Below are positions 1 through 13,900 of a stretch of DNA of 64,000 nt, one piece after another. Numbering within the stretch: the first letter of the stretch is position 1; every line of letters starts with the position of its first letter. This DNA is from Escarpia spicata (Eukaryota; Annelida; Polychaeta; Sabellida; Siboglinidae). The notes below the pieces were generated by a model, which was given only the letters and a program-made list of their open reading frames with translations, made no database searches and was not told the DNA's origin. The translations under genes and the position numbers were made by a program. The DNA lies in NCBI GenBank assembly GCA_963995525.1, contig OZ023206.1, forward strand, positions 3,529,350-3,593,349, given 5' to 3'.

Positions 1-1155
1 GTATCAAGCGCTTGTGTGGTACTGTGTTGAAGGCCTTCTGGTAATCCAGGTAAACTGCATCAACCCCATAATCATTGTCTAATGCTTCAGTCCATGCTTC
101 AAATGTTTCAAGATGATTGCTCAAGCAGGATCTTCCTGCTGTAAAACCATGTTCTTTGGTTGTAAACAAGTCATGCTGGCCGATATGACTCAGAATGTTA
201 TCCTTCAGGATTGATTCAAACACTCTGCTAGTGATACTGGCCTGTATTTCTTTGCTTTGGTTCGATTTCCTTTTTTGAAGATAGGTGTAACTTCTGCAGT
301 TTTCCAGTTGAGTGGGACCTTCCCCTCATTCAGTGATTTCCTAAAAATCAAGTACAATGGCTGGCTAATTGTCTTGTACATTCTTTAAGTAACTTTGGGT
401 TCATTCTGTGAGGTCCTGGAGACTTGTCTGGTTGTAATGTATGTAACTTGTTATATACATCCTCCACACTGAATTACATATATCACTGATAACATCTTCA
501 CCACTCACTCTACTACCGAATGCTGGAAGTCAGTATCTTCCTGTACAAAAAATGATTTGAAAAAGTCACACAACACTTCTGCGGTCTCCTTGTCAGTGTC
601 AGTCTTGCCACCACTTTCCTTGTCAAGCTGTGACACACCAACTTTCACTTTCTGGCTCTCTCTCACATATCCATCGATCCATTTTCACAAGCTTCTTCAC
701 AAAGTCTGCCTTTGCTCACTTCCACACATTCGTCGCCGAATGTCTCTGTTTCACGTACTCCACATAGTCTATGTTTCTACCTGTGGACACATATTTTATC
801 CACAGTTCATGTTTCTTCTTAACAGACTTGTGAACTTGATTTGTCATCCATGCAGGTTTACTCTGCTTGTTTATCCTCCTTTTCATTTTCAGCACAAACT
901 TCTCTATAAGTTCACCAACGTGTGTTTTTAACACGATCCAACATTCATTTCCACATCTGTCTTCAAACAGACTGTCCCAATGTATTTCTTCAATGTTTAG
1001 TCCTTACGAACCGCAGTTGCCTTTCCAGAAATTCACTTTCCTCTGCCTTATCATTGTTTTTACTGAGATCCATGTATGTAATGTCGGACCATAACAAGCC
1101 AACATGGTCACTCTTCCCTAGTGCCGTGGGGCTAGGGAAGACTGACATAGTTTCG
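1..1155 (-). mobile_element. Decayed LINE (CR1/L2-type), 3' part cut by window edge
   Basis: Read on the minus strand, this is the ORF2 of a non-LTR retrotransposon broken by stops and frameshifts. The end of the endonuclease domain is near 1100-1140 (ALGKSDHVGLLW, the SDH motif). The linker runs 934-716 (NKQSKPAWMTNQVHKSVKKK). Reverse-transcriptase blocks follow at about 340-240 (VPLNWKTAEVTPIFKKGN, then YRPVSLA with a frameshift at ~235) and at 110-1 (AVYLDYQKAFNTVPHKRL). The 5' end is truncated within the endonuclease, and the 3' end lies outside the window. The same domain order is intact in the LINE at 58.2-61.4 kb, but the sequence is clearly a different, older family. Confidence 0.88.
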
Positions 1156-1915
1156 GCCATTTAAGTAAAAGCTTACCAAAATGTGGAGAAAAACCGAAAT
1201 AAAATAAAATTAAAATAGCAGTGCCATTGTGATTGTGGACACCATAAAACTTCTGCGTTAGCTAAAGTTTGGGCTGTTTGGAGTAAATCACCTAGGCTAA
1301 GCCTAATAGTAATACCTAACTGTCTTACTTAGTCCCATTGAAAAATAGGGACGTCTTTACCCCGTTTACTTCCCGTCTCTTGTGTGTAATCAAAATATCA
1401 AGTGAGATTATTGCAACTTAATTGGGTTTCATATGATCATATTATCAATCGCCAAAACCCACCTTTATAATGAATGTGTTCTTGGTGGGTTTCTGGGCGG
1501 AGTTTTACTCCTAAAAGAACCGATGATTTGTTTATCGTGACAACAGCAGATATATATACATACACACCGAAAATTAGTTTCGCATTATCAAAGTAGAAAT
1601 GTTAAAATAATTGTTTATGTTATAGTGTATACGTTTTATTTGATATACTAAATATATTTAATAACATCATATATGTATTAAGTATTAACAAAAATAAATT
1701 GTATAGTTTGTGGTTCCCGTGATAGAACTTCGTAATTCAATAAGGATAGCTCCATTTGTTCGTGAAGGTTAAAGTTCAAGCATCCATTCGGCATTTTCCG
1801 GATATCATCGGTAACAGTCGGATTGTTTTGGTGTTCAGATCAAGGTGCTTGTCGCGTGTAGTTGTTCCCGCCAAAGAAAGCACTAAATTTGCTGATTAAC
1901 ACTTTGAGATCAATC
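1156..1915. other. Upstream region of the NDRG-like gene
   Basis: No coding sequence is seen. The stretch is AT-rich and contains the presumed promoter and 5' UTR of the gene starting at 1916. No convincing TATA box or initiator was recognised. A non-coding first exon further upstream cannot be excluded. Confidence 0.4.
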
Positions 1916-1939
1916 ATGTCGGACAATGAGAATTCTCAG
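1916..1939 (+). CDS. NDRG: NDRG-like gene, coding exon 1
   Basis: Encodes residues 1-8 (MSDNENSQ) and ends in phase 0 at CAG|gtatgc. The ATG is chosen because it gives a short acidic/polar leader as in other NDRG proteins and splices in frame to exon 2. This exon is the least certain of the gene, since eight residues carry little family signal. Confidence 0.75.
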
Positions 1940-4900
1940 GTATGCTTTCAGATTGATTTGCATGTAATTGAATGTTTTAACGTTACTGGATTTCTATACC
2001 ATTACGCATTACATGTTCCTGCGCACGCGAAGTGCGCTGCCATTTGAAGCCGAATTCGGCATGATGAGAGAAGACATTCTCGGCTGGGAAAACATGTTTT
2101 TCGAATATATTACACTACTAATCATGCCATTACTTTACGCCAACGGCGAACAAGTGAATCTTACTATGATTGTGTATTATTGAAGATGTGGGCTTCGACG
2201 TTTACATTGGGTTATTACGAGAACACTGACAACTGAACCTAGCGTACTGTGCTTCGTCGTGCCTGGATTTATCAGCAAGATGTAAACAACACGATCGTCA
2301 GAAGCATACGCGTGGAGGCCGAGGTGTTATAAACACCATGTCCATGTGGTGTTATAAACACCAAATGTGGTATTATAAACACCAAGGTGTATTGATCACG
2401 CCACGCAAAATTTTGTGTGCCAATAAACACGTACCACGGCACTTACAGTTACAGTCCTCGCTGTGGCCTTGCCTGTAACTTGAGTCCTGCAACTTAGCCC
2501 TAGAGTGCTACTATATATATAAATAGCCAATTCACGATTGCCCTGTTTGTCTCAAATATTAACTGTTAACAGCTGTGCCTGTGGTGTACACAATCATCTT
2601 CACCAATATTTCAAAATCCATCACCAGATTGGGGTGAAATTGAGGGGTATCATGTTTTGGTGGATTTTTGTGTGTCAATGGAGGTTAACCATGCTGTAAA
2701 TGTTCAAGAAAATTGTTCAACAAATTTAGCAGGAAATGAAGGAAACACTATAATGGCTGCCTATGTAAAAGTCTAATGTGGTCTTACCCCCCCACCTTTG
2801 GAAATGTTTTTCTACTATTTTTCCCATAGATTCGGTTGCAGAACTTAGGTTGAAAAAATAATGGGTGACAGAGTTTAGCACCTCACCTTTGCAAGGTCCT
2901 TGATATATGCCACTGATTAAAAGAATAAAAAGAGTGAGTTTCAGTGTACGAATTTGTGACAAGAGTGGCATTTTCTAAACTCAATGAGGGTCTTTTGCAC
3001 TATGAAGGTTTGCAATGTTAGAAATTGGTCATCAAGCTGAATATGAATAGCAGAGATTGTGATGTTTGATCTTCGTTATGTCGTGGAACTATCCGACAGG
3101 AAACTTCCGTAACCACTAAGTGACTAACAAATAATTACTGGGCTTTCTATTTGTCCATGGTTATGTATTGGAAATATTCAGCAGGAATCTTATGTTACTC
3201 ACTGTTGTCAACAGCAAGTAATAAATAAATACTGTTCTAGAAACAACACAACTTTGAACAGTGTAAACAAATTAAGTAGATTCTTCCTGGAAGTCTGCCA
3301 AGAAACAGCTTTGTTCAGTGTGCCTCTGAGGTTGTTCCTAATATATGGTGTCAACATATTTACTCAAGTCGGTTAATACATAGCTCAGTAGGCAGCCAGA
3401 CTTGCCAGTATGACGGTGAGTTTCTACCATCAATAACTTGTAAGCTTACAACATTGGGAGAAGTTTGGCAGTGCCACTTCAGGTGTTTCAACGTTCTATG
3501 AATCGCTAACATTGTATTACTCAAAGTCAGGTAATCTATGTCAGATAGAAATTTAAAAAAAAAATTATTTATCTGTCAAGTGATTCCATACATATACTTA
3601 TGCACCAAAATGTGTTCTTATCCAGGTAATTGCAGCGGAAATGCAAAAGTTTAGTAAAACAAAGATCCTGACTTAATTTTAGACATCAGTAATCACAATC
3701 TTTTGGAAGAACATCTGTCAGTTTTTGTGATGTTTTTGTTTAATGTTCTTGGGAGGTATGGGGAGATTTTTAAGAATTTGTTGTTACTATTAATGATGTG
3801 ATATTGTAATTGTTTATATATATGTTATACTTTATAACCAGGTTATGCTTAATGCATCTCTTTGTGTTATCACGGTCCATATATGGACCATCTGTCTGGT
3901 AATTCTTTCAAGAATGAATTATCACTGTGTTGACACGTGATACCACAACTGACACAGGCTATAAATAAAGTTACTACAACCCTCTTGGAGAGGTCATATA
4001 AAACGGGGAACAACCGGCTAAATCCAGTTCCAAGCTAATCTTGATGAGTACGGTTGACTTTTCAAGACTTACTCTGCTGTAGTTTATATTGGCCACTTGG
4101 TTTGTTTACACCCCATAGAAGGAATACTGTGTTTATAGGGGAAACATTTTATTACTCTAATTATCAAACTTCCGTATTTAAGAAAAATTAAGAAAATGTG
4201 AACTTCCACATATCTAATACTGTCCAGATGAGTGGTCAATTACACTGGTCATAACCGTCTTTGGGTCACCTCTGAAGATCTGAAGACCTCTCCACCTTTG
4301 ATCATCCAAACCTCCTACATGCATTCCACAGAAATCGACACCTGTCCATTCTCAGATGTTATCTGTCTGGTTCTTTCTCTGTCTCCAACTCTTTCCCTTA
4401 CCTTTGGGGGGTGGCATTGGGGGAATGGTCTTGATGAGCTAGTACGAGTAGATCTTGTTACACAGACATACCATCTGTGCTTGAACAGGAATGCTCCATG
4501 ATTATGTGTTTGATACAGCAGCTGTACACCAGTTACAGGTGTTCACCTGTAATTGTAGGTAACGTGTACCATTGACATGAATGTGATGCACAGACTGTAG
4601 CTCTGTGTATTGTGGTGAATTCACTGTAGTTACATGTATTTTATGATCTGATTGGGTGCGTTGTGTGTGTGTTTAAGTATAGTTCAATAATTCTGCATTT
4701 TACTGTATTTATTTGAACTAATAAACAACTCTTGTACACCGGCTGTAGCAAACACATAACATCTGCTCTCTACATTTAAACATGTTCACCTGTATTTTCG
4801 TTACATCATGATTGCAACGGAGACAAAGTCCCCATCATTTATTTACACTCTGTTTCATAAATGTTTGCTGAACTCCTTCTGTTGCCAGTTTGGCATCCAG

Positions 4901-7900
4901 TCTTCGTAGAATGCTGAGTAGTTCAAGCCATGTGCCTCACTAACCCAGATACTCCCCGTGATGCCTTTTTAGGATGAAATACAATTTTGTAGACTTATGT
5001 GAAAATTGTCAGTTGATAATGTTGTGACCTTCCTGAGGTTTGACCTTGTTGCAAGACTGACATTGACAGATTGTTGATAACCAAAATGTTGCCCCCATCC
5101 CCAGTTGTAACTACATCGTCACTCCTGCCGCGTCACTCATGCCGAGTTATAAACAGTGATAAGATATTTCTCCCAGTACATCAGCCTCTCACTTCATCAT
5201 GGTGTCTCTATTATTGATATGAGCTGTCTGTCTCTCCCACACTACCAGTCTCCATAAAGTAGCTCGACCACCGTTTGTTTGGCATCCGCTGATTACGCAG
5301 AATGCATACCGTTGCGTATAATGATTATACGTTACACAATTTATTTTAATATGTTCGTGCATGGTAAAAACATTATTGTGCAAGTGGTCAATATGGGATG
5401 TCGGGTGGTTAGATTTCCATAATAATAACCTCTGTGTAAACTACTAAAGCACCGTATATCTGGAATACATTCTGTTCAGACATATGTAAAATACATCGTT
5501 GTGTTTAAAAATAATCATATTAGATCAAAATGTATTTAAAAAACATTAAATATATATAAATTATTATACATCTAAATATTGTATTGCATGTAGGGACACC
5601 TGCCTCCACAATAATTCCTTAATTGTTGTTGTTTATAAGTTGAATATTTTATTTAAATTTTTTTCATGGGGTAAATTTTTATATTGTGAACAGTGTTTCA
5701 GGGTTATTAACTGCAATTTGGCATGCATTATTATATTATATAATTATACAGGTGTATTTATTCTACTATTAATATGCCCAGTTTAAGACTAGACTCTCCT
5801 ACTGCATTGCGTGCTTGTGGTGCCAAGTAGACCCGACTCCAGTCTGTCATCTGTACTATTTACACTGATGTTTACTGGTCATCCAAAATATTGCGTCTTA
5901 TTTGTATTGTACCAATGCGGATGCAACATTTGTATTTGCAAGCACTCTGACATTTCCGTCTGTTCATTGTTCAGAAATCATGTACGTGTGCACCTGCACG
6001 TTTTTCTGGTGTTGTTAGATATGAGAGTCCTTGAATGTGTGCTTGGGAAGTGTAATGTTATACCTTTGAACTTGGTCGACTTTGAATGGAACATTAAATT
6101 ATTTTAGGCTCAGTGTATGTGGACGCCATTTTTAACTATAAAGCAAAGTTAAAAACTTTGTTTTCTAGTTCCACTTGGTAAAACAAAAGCTTTTGTTTAT
6201 ATTTCACACAAACCATTGTTGGGTGAGGAACCACTGAAAGCTAAAACCAAGAGATGTTACAGATAATGTCACTTTTTATTCTCTGAGTCAGTGGCAATAT
6301 ACCCAGGTATTATAGTTATTAGGACTTAGGATTTTTCAAAAATCATCAAAATGAATACTGAATTATATATTCTGTGAGATAATGAAACTTCTTAAACTGG
6401 AGGCCCATGAGATATGTTTATCTATGCTTTACTCCCTGGCAGACCTGTTCAATTGAACACCATCTCGACATCTCTGGGAAGCATACAGCCATGCTGCAAT
6501 TAATGCGTAAAAAGACTATTTGTACACCAATATCCACCACTGTCTATAATGGGGTACTCATTTATACAGCAGAGTGAACTGGAGCAACGTAAAGTGAACA
6601 AACTTGCCCAATGTCCGACACAGCACAGGATTCGAACCCGGGTTCTCTCGATTGAGAATGTGATGTTATAACTAGTTAATGCATTCCACAGTTGCAATGA
6701 TCATAGTGGCAAAGTTACTGTGGCAATATAATCGACTATGATTATGATTACTTTCACAAAGTAATCATAATCATAGTTGAAGACATTGGCACAGTAATCA
6801 TAATCATTACTATTTACTACAATTACTATTTTATTGTGCATATTTATGTTGCCTTTAATATCCCAACCACGATGAAAACAGTCAGACATGTGTAAATAAA
6901 TACCTGATTTGTTGACATCTGGTGCAGCTGTTCTACTCCCTTATAATAGCCGGGAGATGTATTTAACAAAGTGCCAAAATAGCTGAGTCAGCATTGTAAT
7001 CGTGATTACAAGCAGACCTGATCGTAATCATTTAATTACACTCATTTTATAAATGATGTCACCAGTAATCCCACTCACACATTTTAACAGTAATCACAAT
7101 ATGTTTACATTTTTTTCTTCACAATCGTGGTTATCTCTATGCAGGGGAATATTCCATAGTAAAACAGTTATGGCAGTTGTAATCGATTACACTTATAATA
7201 ATAATAATGTCAACTTGTAGAGTGCCATAATTCTAGACAAAAGTCTATTCAGAGGCGCTAAAATAGATTAATACATGAATATTAAAACAAGCTAGTTAAA
7301 TAAATGAAAATATAAATAAATAAATTGCTAAAACCGTGATGCATATATGTGATGTAAATGCACCCATCTCTGCTCAAGGGCAACAGATGCCAGTACAAAC
7401 TCAATGACATCACTGAAGTAGTATTTGAGATGTCAAGTTGAAAAAGTTTAGCATGTGACCTTGCCGCTGACCCAAATAACACTCTGGATCTTGCTATAAA
7501 GAACACTGAGAGTCCTGTGACTTAATGTTGGCACACTGCCAAGTAAACAACTAGGGGGTCTACATTTAGTGATTTATTCTAACTTGTTTTGTTTCTAATA
7601 AACCTAGATTTCTAAAAAATAGTCACGTCATATGACTTACACGGTGAGACAGTCACAGACATCTGTGTAAACAGGGTAACTGTGTAAACAGTCAAGTCCT
7701 TGCGTTTTTCATTGTCTTTGGCGTTAGTGTAACAAAGAAGATAATAGTCGTGTAATTTACTGGATAGCGCTATTATGATGGTCATCCATTATATTAACGA
7801 GCATAATTGAAGTATCCCTGGTTACTGGTAATAATGATATTGCACCGTAATTTACAATGTCTTTCTAATGAATGTTTATCTAGATCTGTTTATTGGTCTT

Positions 7901-10900
7901 ACTTCTGTAGTTTGGGCTTTCACCTGTAGTTTTGTCTCTTCACCTATAGTTTTGTCTCTTCACCTGTAGTTTTATCTCTTCATCTGTAGTTTGGAAGTAC
8001 TTTGTCTGAAGTTTGGGCCTTTAATCATTGACTGATCTTTCATCTGTATGATGTTTCATCTACTGTACTGCTGGTCTCTGTCCTTTGTAATCCGAGTCCT
8101 TGCCATTTTCTACAGTTACCTTGTCAATTACACAGCACAGCATAAAAACACAATCAATTGCCTTTGGGTGGACTGGAAACTGCTCAATAAAAGAACCCCA
8201 GTATCTGTTATACGACTTCTCTGACCTCTGTTCTTTCTGCTCTCTCAGGACATGGTGGATGAAAACTCGTTCTCTCGGAAGATTACGAGACAGGAGATCG
8301 ACTGCGGGAGTATTGGCAAGATCCAAGTCACCATACAGGTAAGAACGCAGGTGCAGGTAAAAGGCCAACCCAGCTCCAAGAACTAGAAAATGACATGTTT
8401 TATTGTTGTTTGGCTGTAAAGTCAAGTTGTCTCTTCCACTACCAGGAATCAGCCATGGGTGGTAATTACTAGCAGGCACGTTGCTGAATTTGATATACTA
8501 TGTCCCAGTTTGCAGTCAGGAGTGTGGGAAACATCCAACTTTAAAGGCATTTGCAGGTAGAGTACAAATTGAATGTTATCTTTACTATCTGAAAATGCTG
8601 ATGCACCATAAATGTTTGAGCATGATTTGGTGGGCAGTATATATCTTCAATGTATTTGTTCTAGTAGTAAGAACAGAAGAGTGGAACCTGCTGTGACATC
8701 CAGTCCATATCAACAACCTCTTTACAACGGACAGTTGAAAGTCCGGAATGACGTGTTTGCATTGTCCACTGCATGTACATGTATATACACTTTGCAGGTG
8801 TAAAGTTATTGATGGATACACTTTATCTGCCTCCTTGCTATGAGAGTAACAAGGCCTACTCTCGTGGAAGCAGTCTCTCGTTCCATTGCATATTCAGTTC
8901 CACAGCATTAGACAGGCTGCCACAGACCATCATCTAAATATAGCCCCTGGTAGCTGGTTGTGCCGCTGGATGTTCTCCTGATAACAGATTTCTTTCTGGA
9001 AATTTACGAGATGGGGTCTACTTTGTCCCATAAACCTATTTTCTCTAGGTTTATGGGAAGCAGATATTTTATGTAGCATTAAAATTGTTGTTCAGGTATA
9101 ATGCAAATTCCTCCTCAGTCTGTTTATTCTGTTAAATGTGCATGGGAATCTTTTAAGTATATATCAAGAGTTGTTAAATGGCCAGAGAGGGAGAACTATA
9201 GGAACTATTGGGGGGGAGTATTATGTGCACAATTGTGTAAAGATTCTTTAAATTTTAATACATTAAAAAAATCCCTAGCTCGGCACACTGGAATGGCAGG
9301 ATATATGTCAATTTTCTTATGAAAGCAGAATATACCTCTACTTATCATTCTAATGATATCAGAACAATTATAATGCCAATAGATTTGTTAGCTGCTGAAT
9401 TATCAGCAGAATTAAGTTTTTTTATAAACAGAACAACTTTAGTGTTAATTTTTCAAAGTGCAAATACTGTATCAAATATAGCAAATATAGTAAATATAGC
9501 AAATATAGCAAACAGTGCTTGAAATAATATTCAAAAGTGATGCTAATGTGAAAGTTATGTCTAAGATTAACATTATCCTGCCCTAGTACACCCACACACA
9601 CTATACTTATTTCATTGGCCCACTGACCACCTGCAGATCTTTGGCTCAGATAATCTGACCACTGCCTGACCAAGTGACCAGGTTTACAATGACCACAGGT
9701 CACTTATTGGCATTGTGGTTAACTCCTCAGTGGGGACACTTAGCCAGTTCACACCTCTTGCCATTGTCAGAGTAGTTCTCTTGAGCTAAGTGCCATTCCA
9801 CTGGGAATTAGAGGTGGAGTAACTCTACTCAGTAATCTTACAATTGTTGGGTAATTGTAACCATACAACGTTACATTGGTGAATCATATTTATTACCATC
9901 AGTACAGTTGTCTTGTGCATATATCTATGTTGCCAACGTCCCAACTACAATGCAAATTATACGAAAAAATAATATGAATAGAATACATTTATTTCAGGTA
10001 AAAATTTGTAAACAATCGGTACGTATTTATAATACATAGCTTTTAAAAATAAAAATAAATATATATAAGAAGGTAAAATATAAGGTAATAAGTTTAAAAA
10101 GTAAACAAATAAGTTATACAAATTAAAAGGAAAAAAAGATGATATAAAGTCACCATTTTACAATATACAGTAATTCAGTCTAACTAGTCCAAATGAACAC
10201 ATATCACACGTTTTAATAATAATTTTATAATAATAATTGAATTTATAGACTTAAAGTGCCATAAATCTAGACAAAACTCCATTCAAATGTGCTAAAATAT
10301 GTTAAAATTAAGCTTTTTCAGCCACAATCACCATATAAACCAAATTTCAGCCAAATCTGAGGGAGTGGGGTTAAACGCATTGGGTGATTTGACATGGAAT
10401 GACACAGGTGCTAAAAATATTTGAAATACACAAAGGCTTCATTATTGTGATACTCTGAATTTGACGAAAGATTAATTATTATAAGTTTAGTAATTTATTT
10501 AAAGGTATGATTTTTGTAGTTATTACTATAACTATTATGCAACCGATATCTGCAAATTACTGTGTTGTAAGATTTTAATTGCATAACATTGCTTGCCCTG
10601 CAGAATGTTGTTTACAAAATGTTCCCCTCCAAAAAGCATTCACACAGCTATAACCTTTGACATTTCTGGTGATTGGTGAACTGAGGTTAGCCCGCTATAT
10701 TGGCATCTGCTGGAGCAGAATCTACAGTCAACTCCTGCAAGGTAAACATCTCAAGCCCCTGGAGTGGTACATTATACATTTACTTCCACACAGCTTGTCA
10801 GAGAAAGATGTCTTTCACATGATTTAGTTTGACTTCTGCATGCAGCCGGGTTCACCCTAAGAGTGGTCACATCTTAGCCTGATTGCTGTGGTTATATATT

Positions 10901-13900
10901 TAATTATTACTCCCATAATAACAATGCTGGTTGTTTACCCCAAATGTACCAGGGTTTAGGTGTGATACTATTCAAAGGGCTCATCTAAGGGACTAAGAAT
11001 ATTTATAAGTATAAGTATGGAGTCCAGACTCAGCATCTAGCTGAATATGATGGAGCACAAAGAATCTTGTGTAATCAGTCATTGCTTTGATTATATAACA
11101 AATCATTTGTCTGTGCCAACAATTACCAAATGAACAAAAGTTGTTTTGGTTTTGTGAAAAAGGCTCATTTGATCATGCAAAACTACTATGCATGCAATAT
11201 TACGGAAGACGCAATCTTGGCATTAAATGAACATTGTGGGACCTTCATTGCTCAAGTTTCACTCAGTTTTCTGTTGTGTTTAATATGAACAGGTGCATAC
11301 GTTTTCGTGAAATACGTTGTACTGCCACCTAGCTGTCACACTTCATACTATGGCCGCCACAAACCATTTACGCAGTCGGACATCTATCAGGTTGGCCAAA
11401 TCAATGATAAACCAAAGTGATCCCCAACAATTCATTTAGTTGTAGACGACACTGTATGTTAATGCTCAGGGCACTGTTTGTGTCCAGCAGTCCCTTGGTC
11501 ACTGGCTGAGGCGTCAGTCATCACTTGTATGTCTGCCACTGGTCAAGGCTCGGACTCTAGACTCTAGACTGACTGTAGACGCTCTGGTCACCCAGGTCTC
11601 AGCACAGTCTGCCCAGAACTGACATCTTAATGACATGACTAATGAATAAAACACCTCAGGCCACAGGAAGCATTAGACATGTCCAATGACTGTCACTAAG
11701 AGATCCAGGCTTGTCACAGACTGCTTCATGAGACACACCAGACACAAGTGTCATCAGACTGACCACTGGTTGTAATGGACAACCATCACACAGACACATT
11801 AAGGTGACAGGAAGAAATTAGATGTTGCACAAGATGGAAATGTGAGTCCAGGAGTGGACACAATCACAGTCCATTAGAGTGGACAATGGTCAAGTGGTGT
11901 TATCCACTCTGGCCTGTGTCAAGTCTGAGCTGTAATTGCAAGGCTAATTGGTGACATTAAAGTCACCATGGCGACTGACCATCTGCTCCTGCAGTGATTG
12001 TGACATTATTACATCACACCTACTGGTGACAACATCATCACATCATACTGGTGACAACATCATCACATTGGTGACAACATTACATCACAGCCACTGGTGA
12101 CAATGTCATCACATCACACTGGTGACAAGGTCATCACAGCCACTGGTGACAACATCATCACATCAGAGCCACTGGTGACAACATCATCACATCAGTGCCA
12201 CTGGTGACAACATCATCACATCACAGACACTGGTGACAAGGTCATCACAGTCACTGGTGACAACATCATCACATCACAGCCACTGGTGACAACATCATCA
12301 CATCACAGACACTGGTGACAACGTCATCACAGCCACTGGTGACTACATCATCACATCACAGCCACTGGTGACAACATCATTACATCACAACCACTGGTGA
12401 CAACATCATTACATCACAGCCACTGGTGACAACATTCTCTAGTGACATCACCTAGTCATATCACCCAGTCACACTTTCTAATGACACTACGTCATTGACG
12501 CAATATTTTAACAAATGACCCACCAACATTTTTACAAATGCACCAGAAGGGCGCGTAAATGTGGCATCTGGCAGACACAAATTCAGTTGATGCAACCTAA
12601 AAAATAAGTTTACATTAATTGACTGAATCCGTAAATTTATTCGATATTTTATAGGTATCTGGAAATTGTGTGCAAGATAGCCAAGACACAATAGCAAGTA
12701 ATTATTACGCCGTCGTTGTGGCCGATGGTGTAGCGTACCGCGCTACCTACTGCTAATTCCACTAAAATCCGTCAGGGCATGCACATTATGTGTCCACTAG
12801 AAAGAATCATGAAACAAAGTAAAACGCAAACATCACTTTGTATTTGCGTTGGTCCGCACCCCCTCAAATATCCACGAAAACAGCCACCTACTGTCACCAA
12901 ATTCAGCACTCCGCCACAAATTCTCCTCATGTCCACTGTAGTATACAAGTCACGTTACCAAAACATATGTATCATCTCCATATTAAGATAAAACTTTACC
13001 AATACTACTTTTTTGCTAGTAAACAAGATGAAGGACAACTGGCCAAGACAGACGACAAGGATCAAGTAGCCCATACTAAGAGAGACGACAAGGATCAAGT
13101 GGCCCATACTAAGAGAGACCGACAAGGATCAAGTAGCCCATACTAACAGAGACCGACAAGGATCAAGTAGCCCATACTAAGAGAGATGACAAGGATCAAG
13201 TAGCCTATACTAAGAGAGATGACAAGGATCAAGTAGCCCATACTAAGAGAGATGACAAGGATCAAGTAGCCCATACTAAGAGAGATGACAAGGATCAAGT
13301 AGCCTATACTAAGAGAGATGACAAGGATCAAGTAGCCTATACTAAGAGAGACGACAAGGATCAAGTGGCCTATACTAAGAGAGACGGCAAGGATCAAGTG
13401 GCCTATACTAAGAGAGACAACAAGGATCAAGTGGCCCATACTAAGAGAGACGACAAATATCAAGTGGCCCATACTAAGAGAGACCGACAAGGATCAAGTG
13501 GCCTATACTAAGAGAGATGATAAGGATCAAGTGGCCCATACAAAGAGAGACGACAAGGATCAAGTGGCCCGTATTAAGAGAGACGACAAGGATCAAGTGG
13601 CCTATACTAAGAGAGACGACAAGGGTCAAGTGGCCTATACTAAGAGAGACGACAAGGATCAAGTGGCCTATACTAAGAGAGACGACAAGGATCAAGTGGC
13701 CCATACTAAGAGTGACGACAAGGATCAAGTGGCCCATACTAAGAGAGACGACAAGGATCAAGTGGCCCATACTAAGAGAGACGACAAGGATCAAGTGCCC
13801 CATACTAAGAGAGACGACAAGGATCAAGTGGCCCATACTAAGAGAGACGACAAGGGTCAAGCGGCCAAAACGAAGGCAGTTGATAACGATCAAGCGACTA

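Larger units (their letters stand above)
1940..8248. other. NDRG intron 1
   Basis: 6.3-kb intron. Apart from the small palindromic repeat, the SINE, the hairpin and the 20-bp repeat listed separately, no coding or structured sequence was recognised. It is AT-rich throughout. Confidence 0.5.

Noticed and set aside
8060..8479. 139-residue minus frame
   Set aside because: Antisense shadow of NDRG exon 2 and its flanks.
9101..9522. Possible tyrosine-recombinase (DIRS/Crypton) fragment
   Set aside because: Weak resemblance only, with many stops and no catalytic residues visible.
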